Assembly: GCA_943359415.1 (NCBI GenBank)
Contig: CALRHQ010000053.1
Coordinates: forward strand, 1 to 6,340
Direction: 5' to 3'
From: Candidatus Peribacteria bacterium
GTDB taxonomy: Bacteria > Patescibacteriota > Gracilibacteria > UBA1369 > LOWO2-01-FULL-3
DNA: 6,340 nt
A model generated the notes under the pieces. The model was not told where the DNA came from. It worked only from the letters and a program-made list of their open reading frames with translations, and ran no database searches. Made by a program: the position numbers and the translations under genes. This document shows, one piece after another, positions 4,995-6,340 of the stretch. How positions within the stretch are numbered: the first letter of the stretch is position 1; every line of letters starts with the position of its first letter.

Positions 4995-5852
4995 ATGCAA
5001 CTTCTAGACGGCAGGAAGGTTGCAAAGGAAATGCTTTTGAAGCTAAAAGATGAAGTCGCTGGACTTGGACTTAATCATGTTTTGCCAAAGCTAGCCGTGA
5101 TTCTTGTAGGTAAAAATCCTGCTTCTCTTTCGTATATTAAACAAAAACAGCTTGCATGCGCTGAAACAGGCATAGACTGGGAACAATTTGATTTCGAGGA
5201 AAGTGTCACGACAGCTGAACTGATAGAGAAAATCGAGGAATTAAATATGGACGAAACTATCCACGGAATTTTGGTTCAATTGCCTGTCCCAAAACATGTT
5301 TATGTTCCGGATGTTATTCGCGCTATTAATCCAAAAAAAGACGTAGACGGATTTACCGCTTATAACCTAGGAAAAATGTTCCTAAGTACTGATTTTGAAG
5401 ATCTAGTTCCGTGTACTCCACTTGGAGTGATTAAGATGATTGAATATTATAAAATTCCGGTTGAAGGGAAAGAAGTCGTTGTCGTTGGCCACAGTAATAT
5501 CGTCGGAAAGCCCCTCGCAACGATGTTTTTAAATAGAAATGCGACTGTAACCGTATGCCACATTCATACAAAAGATTTGGCTTTTCATACGAAGAGAGCT
5601 GATATTTTGTGCGTTGGAGTTGGAAAAGTGAATCTTATTACTGCTGATATGGTAAAAGATGATGCGGTTGTTTTTGACATAGGAATCAACAGAATGGAAA
5701 ATGGAAAACTACGTGGAGACTGCGATTTTGAAAATGTGTCGAAAAAGGCAAGCTATATCACTCCTGTTCCTGGTGGAGCCGGGCCGATGACTGTTGCCTG
5801 TCTTATGCTAAATACTGTTCATGCGGCAAAACGATTAAACAATATTCCTTAA
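4995..5852 (+). CDS. folD: Bifunctional methylene-THF dehydrogenase / methenyl-THF cyclohydrolase
   Basis: Interconverts 5,10-methylene-THF, 5,10-methenyl-THF and 10-formyl-THF, the formyl donor for purine synthesis; cytoplasmic homodimer. The 285 residues match the family. The catalytic YxxxK pair is Tyr47/Lys51 in SYIKQK. GILVQLPVPKH (91-101), PKKDVDGF (113-120), PCTPLGV (139-145) and the C-terminal TPVPGGAGPMT (256-266) are all present. The Rossmann signature reads VVVGHSNIVGKP (162-173), with His166 where most members have Arg. The following CHSxT reads CHIHT (188-192), with Ile190 for Ser; both changed positions are near the cofactor 2'-phosphate in NADP enzymes. I chose ATG 4995, which gives the usual MxxLDGxxVA start. 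The longer form (ATG 4959) would begin at a terminator-like hairpin. purF follows after 10 bp. Confidence 0.95.
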   Translation: MQLLDGRKVAKEMLLKLKDEVAGLGLNHVLPKLAVILVGKNPASLSYIKQKQLACAETGIDWEQFDFEESVTTAELIEKIEELNMDETIHGILVQLPVPKHVYVPDVIRAINPKKDVDGFTAYNLGKMFLSTDFEDLVPCTPLGVIKMIEYYKIPVEGKEVVVVGHSNIVGKPLATMFLNRNATVTVCHIHTKDLAFHTKRADILCVGVGKVNLITADMVKDDAVVFDIGINRMENGKLRGDCDFENVSKKASYITPVPGGAGPMTVACLMLNTVHAAKRLNNIP

Positions 5853-5862
5853 TAAACAAAAT

Positions 5863-6340
5863 ATGTGTGGAGTACTTGGAGTTTTTGGACACGATTATGT
5901 CGCTCAAGATGTATACGATGGACTTGTCACTTTGCAGCATCGCGGACAAGATGCCACAGGTATGATAACTTATGATGGAAAATTTCATGTAAGAAAAGAT
6001 TTAGGATTGGTAAAAGATGTCTTCCACACAAGGCATATGAAAAGGCTGACAGGCTATGCCGGAATCGGCCACACTAGATATTCTACGATTGGAGCAGGAG
6101 TAAAAGATGAGATTCAGCCATTTTTGGGACCTTCTCCCTATGGGGTTATGATTGCTCATAATGGAAATCTTTTCAATTCGCAAGAACTTAAAAAAGAGAT
6201 TTTTGAAAAAGATCAAAGGCTTGTAAATTCTGATTCTGATGCCGAAGTTTTGCTTAATATTTTCACTAAATCTTTATCAAAACAAAATCCTACGACCGAT
6301 GGCCTTACTCCGGATAATATTTGGAAAGCTGTAGAAAGTG
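5863..6340 (+). CDS. purF: Amidophosphoribosyltransferase, N-terminal part (runs off window)
   Basis: Catalyses the first committed step of purine synthesis, PRPP plus glutamine to phosphoribosylamine. Only the first 159 codons are present. They cover most of the class II (Ntn) glutamine amidotransferase domain: Cys2 nucleophile directly after Met (no propeptide), LQHRGQDATG (24-33, which separates PurF from GlmS with its EYRGYDS), GHTRYST (69-75), HNGNL (99-103) and SDSDAE (123-128). The phosphoribosyltransferase domain lies beyond the edge. The start ATG is preceded by AACAAAAT without a Shine-Dalgarno, 10 bp after folD, so the two are surely co-transcribed. The pairing is sensible because FolD supplies 10-formyl-THF used twice later in the pathway PurF starts. 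Confidence 0.95.
   Translation, partial: MCGVLGVFGHDYVAQDVYDGLVTLQHRGQDATGMITYDGKFHVRKDLGLVKDVFHTRHMKRLTGYAGIGHTRYSTIGAGVKDEIQPFLGPSPYGVMIAHNGNLFNSQELKKEIFEKDQRLVNSDSDAEVLLNIFTKSLSKQNPTTDGLTPDNIWKAVES

Overview
The window (about 37-38% GC by eye) looks like a chromosomal segment of a small-genome bacterium, most plausibly a Candidate Phyla Radiation (Patescibacteria) lineage such as Peregrinibacteria. This is inferred from gene content and the style of the proteins, not from a marker tree. Supporting signs are start codons preceded by A/T-rich sequence with hardly any Shine-Dalgarno, a CPR/phage-style dUTPase, an atypical thymidylate kinase, and a lone membrane-anchored unknown upstream of rplK-rplA where secE-nusG often sits. 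TGA is used as a stop twice and never appears inside the genes read here. That argues against the UGA=Gly lineages (Gracilibacteria, Absconditabacteria).

Layout. 1-306 is a gene-free stretch with one complete large hairpin repeat, an orphan right half of a second, T-rich sequence and a promoter. 307-1233 encodes a secreted or membrane-anchored protein of unknown function. A promoter starting directly at its stop codon drives rplK (L11) and rplA (L1), with a probable L1-binding mRNA hairpin between them. 2500-2784 is a second gene-poor stretch filled by two more copies of the hairpin repeat. On the minus strand, 3816-2785 is a DUF1385 (YqhQ-type) membrane protein. Divergent to it, dut and a tmk-like kinase run on the plus strand. 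A promoter overlapping the end of tmk then starts a folD-purF unit whose transcript would begin with a hairpin. purF runs off the right edge.

Gene logic. dut supplies dUMP and guards against uracil in DNA, and the kinase would raise dTMP to dTDP. FolD makes 10-formyl-THF for purine synthesis, and PurF catalyses the first committed purine step. The right half is therefore a nucleotide and one-carbon block, and the left half is a ribosomal protein operon.

Most unusual signal. Three intergenic elements (4-114, 2514-2620, 2667-2779) each fold into a 22-25 bp stem around a loop of exactly 63 nt. Their arms differ in sequence but stay self-complementary, while the loop keeps a recognisable core (AAAACGAACGYAAT, most clearly in the first two). 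I know of no named family that matches. It could be a structured 3'-UTR/terminator RNA family or a small non-autonomous hairpin repeat.
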